From positions 62,001 to 126,000 of the forward strand of contig NZ_VZDQ01000021.1 of NCBI RefSeq assembly GCF_009602435.1: a DNA stretch of 64,000 nt, written 5' to 3'. Below, in pieces: positions 26,908-34,703 of this stretch (positions within the stretch are counted from its first letter, which is position 1; every line of letters starts with the position of its first letter). Source of the stretch: Sediminibacillus terrae. Lineage in GTDB: Bacteria > Bacillota > Bacilli > Bacillales > Amphibacillaceae. Below the pieces are notes generated by a model. The model was not told the origin of the DNA. It saw nothing but the letters and a program-made list of their open reading frames with translations, and did not search any database. Position numbers and translations under genes: made by a program.

Positions 26908-27024
26908 GTAGGAGTGTACAGGAAAGATGTCAATCTGTTTTTAAATTGTCACAATACACGCTCAATAAGTTTACAGGATGCGTTATAATGGAAGAAGTAA
27001 TTTTTTAGATGGAGTGAGGTTGCT

Positions 27025-27927
27025 ATGTGGCTGGAATTACAAATTTTTGGTTTTCGTGCATTATGGAGTCCCTATTATTTGCTGTTCGTCATCGCCCTGG
27101 GCTTGATATATTATTTGATCACATTCACTTTCAGAGAGAAGTTCACTGATAAGGGTCGGCCAAGTCGAAAACAGCTGATCTATTTTTACACGGGATTAGT
27201 AATACTTTACCTTATCAAAGGATCACCAATCGATTTACTGTCCCATATCATGTTTACTTCCCACATGATACAAATGTCGCTGTATTATTTAGTTTTTCCG
27301 ATTTTGATTATCAAAGGAATTCCAGAATGGATATGGAGAAACGTTTTTTCGGTGCCAGGGTTAAAGCAAGTTTTGCACCTTCTGACAAAACCGTTGATCG
27401 CATTGCTGTTGTTCAATGGGTTATTTTCCATGTACCATATGCCGGTTATTTTCGATTTCGCCAAAGCGAATGTAGTAGCTCATGCCGTCATCACGACGGT
27501 AATATTGTTAGCGGCGTTTCTGGTATGGTGGCCGATATTTACTCCTATCAAAGAAATGGACAAACTTTCCCCTTTGATGAAAATCGGTTATATATTTGCC
27601 AACGGGGTGTTGATTACACCGGCTTGCGGTTTAATCATTTTTTCTGGGCATTCGCTATATGCCACTTATAGTGAAACAAGTGGTTGGATTCAAGCAATGT
27701 CGCTTTGCGTTCCTCAATCCGTTTTAAATGGACTGCCTTTGACAGGACCGCAAATGTTTTCTCCGATACCCGTTTTGGAGGATCAGCAGCTAGGCGGGAT
27801 TTTGATGAAAATCATGCAGGAAATTGTTTATGGGTTCGTCTTAGCGCGGATTTTCTTTGGCTGGTTCAATAAGAGTGTGGACAAGGTTGATCCGTTGCCA
27901 TCCACTAATACAACTACAGAAGCATAA
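27025..27927 (+). CDS. ctaG: Cytochrome caa3 oxidase assembly factor CtaG
   Basis: A 300-residue polytopic membrane protein of the caa3_CtaG family, with about seven hydrophobic segments. The conserved FTSHMIQMSLYYLVFPILIIKG, LFSMYHMP and LPLTGPQMFSP strings are visible, with His/Met residues that may handle copper. In B. subtilis CtaG is needed for active caa3 oxidase. Here it is separated from ctaF by a terminator and about 1 kb of repeats, and has its own candidate promoter. ATG 27025 follows GGAGTGAGG. Confidence 0.92.
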   Translation: MWLELQIFGFRALWSPYYLLFVIALGLIYYLITFTFREKFTDKGRPSRKQLIYFYTGLVILYLIKGSPIDLLSHIMFTSHMIQMSLYYLVFPILIIKGIPEWIWRNVFSVPGLKQVLHLLTKPLIALLLFNGLFSMYHMPVIFDFAKANVVAHAVITTVILLAAFLVWWPIFTPIKEMDKLSPLMKIGYIFANGVLITPACGLIIFSGHSLYATYSETSGWIQAMSLCVPQSVLNGLPLTGPQMFSPIPVLEDQQLGGILMKIMQEIVYGFVLARIFFGWFNKSVDKVDPLPSTNTTTEA

Positions 27928-27965
27928 ATCGTTTTCTATTCAGAACAGGGAGAGGTTAAAGTCTT

Positions 27966-28421
27966 ATGCCGATATTGCCAACGATCAGCACGTTTTTTAT
28001 TGTATTGAGTGCGGTACTTATTGCCATTGGCTGGTATCTTATTGCAAAAAACAGGTTCGCCGCTCATAAACGTACGATGATAGCAGCTGCAATTAGCGCT
28101 TTGCTATTTTTTATCATCTATATGTCCCGGACCATTTTTATAGGAAATACCAGCTTCGGCGGTCCTGATGACATCAAGCTATACTACACGGTATTCTTGA
28201 TTTTTCATATTATCCTTGCAACAGTGGGAGCTGTTTTTGGAATAGTGACACTGACTTTGGCTTTTAAAAGAAAAATCAGGAAACACCGCAAAATAGGACC
28301 GGTTACGAGTATTATCTGGTTTTTTACTGCCATAACCGGTGTAGCAGTATATCTGCTTTTGTATATCTTTTTTGATGGCGGAGAAACTACAAGTATGATA
28401 AAAGCCATCCTCGGTTTATAA
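27966..28421 (+). CDS. DUF420 membrane protein (YozB-like)
   Basis: A 151-residue protein with four to five transmembrane segments. The RTIFIGNTSFGG loop, LIFHIILATVGAVFG, KRKIRKHRKIGPVTSIIWF and the conserved His residues identify the DUF420 family. It starts 38 bases after ctaG on the same strand with GGGAGAGG upstream, so it is probably co-transcribed. Membership next to oxidase genes in Firmicutes suggests a part in haem-copper oxidase assembly, which is inference. It ends before a terminator. Confidence 0.82.
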   Translation: MPILPTISTFFIVLSAVLIAIGWYLIAKNRFAAHKRTMIAAAISALLFFIIYMSRTIFIGNTSFGGPDDIKLYYTVFLIFHIILATVGAVFGIVTLTLAFKRKIRKHRKIGPVTSIIWFFTAITGVAVYLLLYIFFDGGETTSMIKAILGL

Positions 28422-28442
28422 AATTTGTGGTGAATATCTGGA

Positions 28443-28490
28443 AAGGGGCTGTCCCGATTGTCATAAACATGATGGGGCAGCCCCTCCTTT
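28443..28490 (+). terminator. Terminator of the ctaG operon
   Basis: AGGGGCTG pairs with CAGCCCCT, with inner TCCC/GGGG pairing, followed by CCTTTTAT. Confidence 0.75.
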
Positions 28491-28635
28491 TATAAAAATA
28501 TGGAGAAGGATGAATCTGCAGGGTTATTTTGGCGGACAAATTTCATTCATTTCGTTCTTAAAGGCTGCTCTCACGTTTATTTCTTGGAATCCGATGGTAT
28601 ATAGGCTATATAAACATGTACGAAAGGATCGGTTC

Positions 28636-29175
28636 ATGATGGATATAGAAAGTGCGCGGTTGCTAATAGAACCTATAACATTAGAAGAAGGCCAAATGCT
28701 TATTAAAAACCCAATGGAGTACTATTATGACAAACATATTCCCTATGATGTCGAATGGCCTCATTATTCATTGAAGGCTTTGCTTCCTTATTACTTGGAA
28801 GACTTGGAAAATGGAAAAGTGTCACTTGGCATGGGCCCGTGGATTATTCGCGACAAACGAAAGGGGCGGATTATCGGCGAGGCTGGATTTAGAGCTTTTG
28901 ACGAACAAAAAAAGACGGCTGAACTCGGTTATAGGATTTTGCGAAAGAAACAAAATCAAGGATATGCGACAGAAGCTGTAAGTTCCCTGTGTCAATGGGC
29001 TTTCTATCAGCAAATCAAAAAAATCAGAGCTTGCTGTGACAAAGAGAACCTAGCTTCTCAGCGAGTACTTAAAAAGAATGGCTTCAAAAAGGTTGCCAAT
29101 GAAAAAGGCATTTTAATATATGAAAAAAGAAGAGCTGTTCAAAAGAAGAGCATTCAAGGAACCAATTCCTTGTAA
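28636..29175 (+). CDS. GNAT N-acetyltransferase (RimJ/RimL type)
   Basis: A 179-residue acetyltransferase. It has the N-terminal ARLLIEPITLEEG strand-helix start, the acetyl-CoA loop KKQNQGYATEAVSSL, and ENLASQRVLKKNGFKKV near the C-terminus, all typical of RimJ/RimL-like GNAT enzymes that modify protein N-termini or small amines. The substrate is unknown. ATG 28636 is chosen because GAAAGGATC lies 7 bases upstream. A longer in-frame start at 28510 would add a hydrophobic 42-residue extension, and its ribosome site would touch the ATG. It is monocistronic. Confidence 0.8.
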   Translation: MMDIESARLLIEPITLEEGQMLIKNPMEYYYDKHIPYDVEWPHYSLKALLPYYLEDLENGKVSLGMGPWIIRDKRKGRIIGEAGFRAFDEQKKTAELGYRILRKKQNQGYATEAVSSLCQWAFYQQIKKIRACCDKENLASQRVLKKNGFKKVANEKGILIYEKRRAVQKKSIQGTNSL

Positions 29176-29181
29176 AAAATC

Positions 29182-29214
29182 GGCCTATCCAGAGTAAAAG
29201 GATAGGCCTTTTCA
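29182..29214. terminator. Bidirectional terminator between the GNAT and permease genes
   Basis: GGCCTATCC pairs perfectly with GGATAGGCC around a 9-base loop. A run on the left, TTTTC on the right. Confidence 0.88.
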
Positions 29215-29226
29215 AATGCTTTTCCG

Positions 29227-30285
29227 TTAAATTTTAAAGTTCCATTTAATAATTCCGGCTTCTTTCGCTGAATTAAAAGCTATAACCAGTAAAGGTCCCA
29301 GGATAAAGCCGATGATTCCTATCAACTGGAGACCGAGGTACATGGCAATCAGTGTGGCTAAAGGGGAAAGTCCAATATGACGTCCCATTACTTTCGGTTC
29401 TACGGTCCTTCTGATTGCCAGCAGGATAATCGCCAATACTGCAAGCTGAATGCCCATGACCGTATCACCAGCCAAAAGCATATACAAGGCCCACGGACCA
29501 AGTATCACAATCGATCCGATGATCGGGATGAAATCGACCAGCCAAATGATAATAGACATGATTATAGCGACTTCCGGTGTTATATACAGAAGGCCGATTA
29601 GCGATACGACAAAAATGATGATGCTTACGAGAAATTGTGCTTTTAAAAATCCGAGGACGACATACGATAAACGAGCATTCATAAACTTGACTTTTTCTGC
29701 CGTTTCCTCTGTAAGGTGATTGTAAGACATAGCTTTTAGGCGCGGCAATTCAAGCATGAACAAAAATAATGCGATTAAGTAGACAAGCAGGCTGACGAGG
29801 TATTCCGGTACTTTCGCCGCTGCCGAAGCGATTTTGTCAAGTTCGAAATATTGTTTGACTTTTGTGCTCAGTAACTCAATGTTTCGTTTAAAACCATCCT
29901 TCACCTCTACTACAAAATCGGAAGGGAGATTTTCGGTGAAACGATCCATATCTGTTTCCCATTCTGTAAACTTGGTATTTAACTGGTTGACATAAGAAGG
30001 TGCATTTTCGGCAAAATTGACTACATGAGTAACAGCCCGTGTCACAAAATAAGTACCGACCAGACTAATGACAAGCAGAAAGATAAGAAATATGATCGTT
30101 ACAGAAAATTTACGGTTCATTTTAAAGCGGTATTGGAGCCATCTGATGGCAGGGTTCAAAAACATGGCGGTTAGAAGAGCCAGAATCAAGGGAACGGATA
30201 CCGGTAAAATGAAATACCCGGCAATGAGAATAAGTATTGCTGCTATAATTAATATCCATTGGCGTTTTGACAAGTAACGGAACAA
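29227..30285 (-). CDS. AI-2E family / YtvI-like permease
   Basis: A 352-residue membrane protein with the eight-helix pattern of the AI-2E exporter family. VDFIPIIGSIVILGPWALYM, the preceding SIIIWL and LGLQLIGIIGFILGPLLVI are the family signature. The closest Bacillus relatives are YtvI-like proteins; some of these are sporulation membrane proteins and others small-molecule or ion exporters, so substrate is open. TTG 30285 is chosen because GGAAAGGAG lies 12 bases upstream; the frame is open to TTG 30339, where no ribosome site is seen. It interrupts the ctaG-ylbA neighbourhood found in B. subtilis. Confidence 0.8.
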   Translation of the reverse strand: MFRYLSKRQWILIIAAILILIAGYFILPVSVPLILALLTAMFLNPAIRWLQYRFKMNRKFSVTIIFLIFLLVISLVGTYFVTRAVTHVVNFAENAPSYVNQLNTKFTEWETDMDRFTENLPSDFVVEVKDGFKRNIELLSTKVKQYFELDKIASAAAKVPEYLVSLLVYLIALFLFMLELPRLKAMSYNHLTEETAEKVKFMNARLSYVVLGFLKAQFLVSIIIFVVSLIGLLYITPEVAIIMSIIIWLVDFIPIIGSIVILGPWALYMLLAGDTVMGIQLAVLAIILLAIRRTVEPKVMGRHIGLSPLATLIAMYLGLQLIGIIGFILGPLLVIAFNSAKEAGIIKWNFKI

Positions 30286-30534
30286 TTGGTTATGTATCTC
30301 CTTTCCAGCACGTGAACTATATGAATGCAGTTGCGACAAGCAGTTTTGTGAAGTAATAATGTATACAAAGAAAACTGCCCCCGGGCAGCATTACTGATTA
30401 AGGTTGGTAAGCAAGTGAACAAGAATGCTCTCTAAAGTTAATCATAACATGTTTTTTTGTAAGTTTGTTGAAAAAACAATTAACTTCTTGTGAACAAGAA
30501 TAAGACTATTCAGCTGGGCTGAAAGGGGAGAAAA

Positions 30535-30560
30535 AACTGCCGGCAGCCAGCCGGCAGTTT
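30535..30560 (-). terminator. Terminator of ylbA
   Basis: AAACTGCCGGC/GCCGGCAGTTT, an 11-bp perfect stem with a 5-base loop. The minus strand continues TTTTTT. Confidence 0.93.
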
Positions 30561-30567
30561 CATCACA

Positions 30568-30933
30568 TTATTTTGCAAAACTGTCCAATTCGTTTTTGGC
30601 TTTCGCCAGTAAACTTTTTGTGCGGTCGATGACACTCTCCGGAAAATCTTCTCCTTCGCCATATTCGACTCCATGAGGATAATAATGTTTTCCCAACAGA
30701 GGCGTCGAAAGTTTGATGACAGCATCTCCGCGGTCAACTTCTCCCTCGACAGCGTAGCCTTGGATTCTTATGTAATAAGTGATATTTTTCTCGGCAGACC
30801 CAATTTTATAATCGTATGTAACCCTTTCATAATCCCACTGACCGGCACGGACAAAAGCGATTTCGTCCATAAGATGGTCCAACGGTTTTAAATCCATGAT
30901 CATTCCTTCGATTCCTGTTCCTTCTATTCTCAT
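30568..30933 (-). CDS. ylbA: YugN-like family protein (YlbA position)
   Basis: A 121-residue soluble protein. LDHLMDEIAFVRAGQWDYERV and TPLLGKHYYPHGVEYGE match the YugN-like family. The length and position directly before ylbB agree with B. subtilis ylbA, though it is recalled rather than searched. Function is unknown. ATG 30933 is chosen because GAGGTGG is 5 bases upstream; the in-frame GTG 30942 is inside that ribosome site. It is divergent from ylbB. Confidence 0.78.
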   Translation of the reverse strand: MRIEGTGIEGMIMDLKPLDHLMDEIAFVRAGQWDYERVTYDYKIGSAEKNITYYIRIQGYAVEGEVDRGDAVIKLSTPLLGKHYYPHGVEYGEGEDFPESVIDRTKSLLAKAKNELDSFAK

Positions 30934-31154
30934 TACTTCCACCTCGCAAAAATTGTATATCTAACTTAATAATAGTATTTATTGCAGGAAGTTGCAATTA
31001 TTATCGTATCGAGAATTCCAGTTCGACCATCTTTTAATAAAACTTTAATGGAGGTGAAGTTTTGTAATGGAAGTGCGATTTATATAAAAGGTTTAGGGGA
31101 AGAATAGCTACAGAGTGGGGAGTACCATTCATAACACAACTAGGAGGTACTGCA

Positions 31155-31583
31155 ATGAAAAAACTTAAAGAGGTTATGACAACCGATCTTTCTGTTTGTT
31201 CAGCAGATGATACGTTGACAGAGGCTGCCAAAATCATGACCGACCATAACGTCGGTGCTGTTCCCGTATGCGGGACCGATCGGGAATTACTTGGAATGAT
31301 TACGGATAGAGACTTGGTTGTACGCGGATTGGCGAAGGAGAAAAGCCCTTCGTCCAAAGTAAGTGATGTAATGAGTGGGAAACTTTACTCTGTAGCTCCT
31401 GATGCTTCTGTTCAAGAAGCAAGCAGCTTAATGGCGGAAAAGCAAATTCGTCGTCTGCCGGTTGTTGAAAACGGTAAGCTGGCAGGAATGGTCTCGCTTG
31501 GAGATTTGGCCTTGGAGGAAAAATCCAATTTAGCGGCCGGCCATGCTTTGGAGGAAATTTCCGAGCGGCCGGAACTTCACTGA
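31155..31583 (+). CDS. ylbB: CBS-domain-pair protein YlbB
   Basis: A 142-residue protein that is almost entirely two CBS domains. The first covers about 1-60 (MTTDLSVCSADDTLTEAAK, GMITDRDLVVRGLA), the second about 70-130 (VSDVMSGKLYSVAPDASVQE, RLPVVENGKLAGMVSLGDLA). CBS pairs bind adenine nucleotides and regulate partner proteins; no partner domain is present. RBS AGGAGGTA precedes ATG 31155. It is monocistronic with its own terminator. Confidence 0.9.
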   Translation: MKKLKEVMTTDLSVCSADDTLTEAAKIMTDHNVGAVPVCGTDRELLGMITDRDLVVRGLAKEKSPSSKVSDVMSGKLYSVAPDASVQEASSLMAEKQIRRLPVVENGKLAGMVSLGDLALEEKSNLAAGHALEEISERPELH

Positions 31584-31600
31584 CTTTTCACGTATGATGG

Positions 31601-31642
31601 AACAGACTGTCCCCAGAAAGGAAACGGGGACGGTCTGTTTTA
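31601..31642 (+). terminator. Terminator of ylbB
   Basis: AACAGACTGTCCCC pairs with GGGGACGGTCTGTT (one G-T pair), then TTTTAG. Confidence 0.88.
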
Positions 31643-31785
31643 GATTGTACGGTACGAAGTGATAAAAGATGGAGGGGATTCGTTCAACTATCCAAGGAGA
31701 AAATGGATTTCCTCAATTTCTTTTCATAAAGTAAGATTTCGATTATTATAATTACTTAACAGGCAAAAAAGGAGTTTAAAGGGCT

Positions 31786-32853
31786 ATGAGAGGAATCGGA
31801 AGGTTGATTGTGCTGGTACTGATCGCGGCGGGGGTTTTTTATTTAGTCAAAATAGGGGACTTTAACCCTGATGAAGCGGTACAGAAAGTAGAACAAAAAT
31901 TAAAGACGAAAGAAACGGAGATGGAAAGCAAAACCACTCCGGATCATTTCACATCGAACATTAACTTAGAGGGTGATTTGTACAGCAGAATCGGGGAGTC
32001 AACGGATGCATTGCAGAAAAAGCTGGGAAAACCTGTTCGTAAAGATAAAAGCTCCTATGGATACGACTGGTGGGTCTATACAAACAAAGAAAATCAATAT
32101 ATGCAATTTGGTGTGGAAGATGGACATGTTGTCACTATCTTCGCCACAGGGGATGACTTATCGATCGATCCGGTCAGCATCGGACAAACCTATGAGGAAG
32201 CAGCAGCACATTTCGAATTTGCCAAAGAAGTATCTATATCCGAAGGAGTCACTTCCTATAGATTCCAGTTGACAGAAGATGAATTAGCAGTTCGTCCACT
32301 CGTAAAACTGGACAAGCAAACTTATATGCAGTTATATTTTGATACATTCACGGAAAAACTATCCTCTGTCAGGGTAGTTACCAAAGATATCTTATTGAAA
32401 CAGCGACCATATGAAATTTACTACCGCGGTAAGCTGCCAGAGAAACCGGAGTTGACTGATACAGAATGGGAAGAAGTACAAAAAGGAATGGAACAACAAA
32501 TATTCGATATCACCAATGTCATCAGGAAACGCCACGATAAAGGAGCGCTCAATTGGGATGATCCTATTGCGGAGGTCGCCTTTTCGCACAGTAAGGACAT
32601 GTCGGACAATAACTATTTCTCCCACTATTCCCAAAACGGAGAAGGGTTGAAGGAGCGGCTTAGCGAACATGACATCTATTATCTGTCAGCTGGTGAGAAC
32701 ATAGCTGCCCAATACACTGACGGACCTGCTGCTGTCGAAGGTTGGCTGAATAGTGAAGGTCATCGTGAGGCTCTGTTGAAGGAGGGTTATACCCACTTAG
32801 GTGTCGGTGTCTATCGGTATTATTATACGCAAAATTTCATGCAGAAGCCTTAA
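31786..32853 (+). CDS. ylbC: CAP-domain secreted/anchored protein YlbC
   Basis: A 355-residue protein with one N-terminal membrane segment (about 4-22), a charged linker, a CAP-associated N-terminal domain (about 60-200) and a C-terminal CAP/SCP domain (about 230-350) with EVAFSHSKDM, NYFSHYSQNGEGLKERL, SAGENIAAQY and GWLNSEGHREALL. The His/Glu pairs of the CAP cavity are visible. It acts outside the membrane; function in Bacillus is not established. ATG 31786 follows AAAGGAG. Confidence 0.88.
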   Translation: MRGIGRLIVLVLIAAGVFYLVKIGDFNPDEAVQKVEQKLKTKETEMESKTTPDHFTSNINLEGDLYSRIGESTDALQKKLGKPVRKDKSSYGYDWWVYTNKENQYMQFGVEDGHVVTIFATGDDLSIDPVSIGQTYEEAAAHFEFAKEVSISEGVTSYRFQLTEDELAVRPLVKLDKQTYMQLYFDTFTEKLSSVRVVTKDILLKQRPYEIYYRGKLPEKPELTDTEWEEVQKGMEQQIFDITNVIRKRHDKGALNWDDPIAEVAFSHSKDMSDNNYFSHYSQNGEGLKERLSEHDIYYLSAGENIAAQYTDGPAAVEGWLNSEGHREALLKEGYTHLGVGVYRYYYTQNFMQKP

Positions 32854-32900
32854 TATAGAGATAAGGGGAAGCAGCAAAACGATTGTTTTCCAAAGTGAAA

Positions 32901-32945
32901 ACCGGACGATAATTCGAATTCAAGCAATCGATGTCGTCCGGTATT
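32901..32945 (+). terminator. Terminator after ylbC
   Basis: ACCGGACGA pairs with TCGTCCGGT across a 24-base loop with TTCGAA in it. The T run is weak (ATTTCTAGTTTT). Confidence 0.65.
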
Positions 32946-33119
32946 TCTAGTTTTGTAACAACTGTGCACATATACGTACACAATGCAGGTTGCTTTCTTT
33001 CCACACAGAGGATGGATGTAATTCCAGCTGACAGACACTTGTCCTCCATGGGTATTTCACACGTTTTTTCAGCCTTTCATATAATGGAGGAAAAGGATAT
33101 GGGGAGCAGGTGATTGTCA

Positions 33120-33533
33120 ATGAGTGATTTGCATCCTTCTATACGAGAATTTAAGACGTTCGTTAAAAAGCATCCGGGGCTAATAAAGGAAGTCAATCAA
33201 AACGGAAAGTCATGGCAGGATTTTTATGAAATGTGGATTCTGCTCGGGGAAGAAGATGAAAAGTGGAAGGAATTCCAACCGGGAAATCTGAAAGGGGCTC
33301 AGAAAAAAGGGGAGTCTGAAACAGATGATTCTCAAGGTAAGCAGCAACAGCTTGCTAGTCAGTTTATGCAAATGATCGAGAAGGTAGATTTAAACAAAGT
33401 GCAGGGCCATATGCATCAATTAAATGGTGCGATAAACAATATCCAGACATTGATCGGCCAGTTTCAAGAGTTTAAAAAACAATCTCCTGCAAAAAACTCT
33501 ATGCTGCATCAGACACCTTGGAGTAAAGATTAG
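33120..33533 (+). CDS. ylbD: YlbD, putative spore-coat protein
   Basis: A 137-residue helical, charged protein. The N-terminal LHPSIREFKTFVKKHPGLI, SWQDFYEMWILLGEED and HMHQLNGAINNIQTLIGQFQ match the YlbD-like coat-protein family. It is expected in the spore coat (family knowledge). ATG 33120 is chosen over in-frame TTG 33114 because CAGGTGA lies 6 bases before it. It is followed 11 bases later by ylbE, probably in one transcript. Confidence 0.85.
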   Translation: MSDLHPSIREFKTFVKKHPGLIKEVNQNGKSWQDFYEMWILLGEEDEKWKEFQPGNLKGAQKKGESETDDSQGKQQQLASQFMQMIEKVDLNKVQGHMHQLNGAINNIQTLIGQFQEFKKQSPAKNSMLHQTPWSKD

Positions 33534-33544
33534 GAGGGGTAGCA

Positions 33545-33778
33545 TTGCAGCCAGCCATTTATCAGCAGCTTACGAACCGGCCAGACTTGAAGCATTTTAT
33601 CAGAATGAATCCTGAATGGTACCGGAAATTGACTCGAAACCCGGAAGAAGTTACCGAACTGGAAAAAGCAGCAAAAGCTTTTTACGGGAAAACAATTCCG
33701 CAGCGGATCGAACGGTTGAGTGGACAAATGCAAATGATTTCGATGCTTATCCAGATGGCCGGATCCATGAAGGATTGA
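33545..33778 (+). CDS. ylbE: YlbE family protein
   Basis: A 77-residue small protein with the YlbE-like family features: HFIRMNPEWYRKLTRNP near residue 17 and QRIERLSGQMQMISMLIQM at the C-terminus. Function is unknown. TTG 33545 follows AGGAGGGGT with good spacing. It is co-directional with ylbD. Confidence 0.87.
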   Translation: MQPAIYQQLTNRPDLKHFIRMNPEWYRKLTRNPEEVTELEKAAKAFYGKTIPQRIERLSGQMQMISMLIQMAGSMKD

Positions 33779-33895
33779 AAAAGGCTCTTTTCGCATACAT
33801 TGTTGCTTATTAATCAGCACATTTGACAGAAACTGCGACATCGTTTGAATTTTTCTTCCTAACTTCTTGCATTCGTTGAGTGGGAGTTCGACGCT

Positions 33896-34100
33896 GCGGA
33901 AATACCCTGCGCTTTCCGCGGGCGGCTGGTGAGCTTCCTCGAGCTGAAGCTCTGCGGGATCTCACCGAGGCCTTTCCTCCCGCAGGACAGGTGTTTTCGG
34001 TGGGACGAGTAATCGCAGTCCCAAGGAAGGCTGCGGCAGCGATGCATCGCACGAAGAAAATTGTTTTGTATTTTCGAGGAGTCTCCGGGTATTCCTCCGC
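33896..34100 (+). repeat. Box-family hairpin element interrupted by an 89-bp insert
   Basis: The arms GCGGAAATACCC (33896-33907) and GGGTATTCCTCCGC (34087-34100) and box 1 (33911-33922) are intact. Box 2 is split as CCCGCAGGA...AGGAGTCT. AGGA occurs at both junctions (33984-33987 and 34077-34080). Without the insert and one AGGA the element is 112 bp. Confidence 0.8.
33988..34076. mobile_element. 89-bp insertion in box 2 with flanking AGGA direct repeats
   Basis: The corresponding site in composite copy 1 is uninterrupted. The insert carries GGGAC/GTCCC (34002-34006 with 34018-34022) and the palindrome GCGATGCATCGC (34039-34050). There are no terminal inverted repeats and no coding capacity. 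Confidence 0.5.
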
Positions 34101-34338
34101 TAGGAACAGCTTTCTGTTTAAAAAAGCGTGTACTAGGCATTTCATTTTTCCAGGCGCTGTATCAACAAAGACATAGCTAGGAAAACAGACAAAAAGTCCA
34201 AGAACAGGAGAAAAGCGGGAATTACAACTGTCTTTTATGAAAAGAAGTACACATTTCCTGACAAACGTTTTTAAGATGGCTTGTTGGTTCTCAAGGAAAA
34301 AGTCTACGTTTCCGTTAATCAGCATGCTCCTTAGCGCA

Positions 34339-34452
34339 GGGAGCATACGCAGACTCCTGCGGGAACAGCACGAGCTGAAGATCCACTTGGTAAAGCGGTT
34401 TTCTTTACCAAGTTAGCTGAAGCCGTGCCCGCGGAAAGCGAAGTATGCTACC
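34339..34452 (-). repeat. Box-family hairpin element (114 bp), minus oriented, composite copy 2
   Basis: The outer arms contain GCATAC/GTATGC. On the minus strand box 1 (34428-34439) and box 2 (34351-34363) are intact. The apical hairpin CTTGGTAAAG/CTTTACCAAG (34386-34412) has a 7-base loop. Confidence 0.85.
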
Positions 34453-34703
34453 GAAGTGTTGGTTAGCACGCTTTTCCTCCCATTACGGCTACTGCGCAGG
34501 TACTTTTATGTGCAAGAGCAAAAATTTATAAGAATCCGCCTTGTAACACATTATACGTTTGAGACAAGCCATAATTTGTTGGTCCTTTATCCTTGCAAGT
34601 CATATGAATGGTCCATAATCCGGTTCTACATTACTAAAACGACTGATTCCGCTTTTCATTTCAGTCCATTGTTGATATTATATAGGATATGGAGGTGGAT
34701 ACA

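Larger units (their letters stand above)
33824..34498. repeat. Composite repeat unit with two opposed box hairpins, copy 2 (with insertion)
   Basis: Homologous to 26238-26830 along its length except for an 89-bp insertion at 33988-34076 inside the first hairpin. It lies between ylbE and ylbF. The remaining 34499-34690 before ylbF shows no recognised feature. Confidence 0.8.

Noticed and set aside
33810-34346. 178-codon minus-strand frame in composite repeat copy 2, sharing the peptide ASVRSRRASARGS with a frame at 26164-26469
   Set aside because: The shared peptide follows from nucleotide identity of the repeat hairpin. There is no ribosome site, the composition is Arg/Ser-biased, and copies differ by a non-coding insertion.
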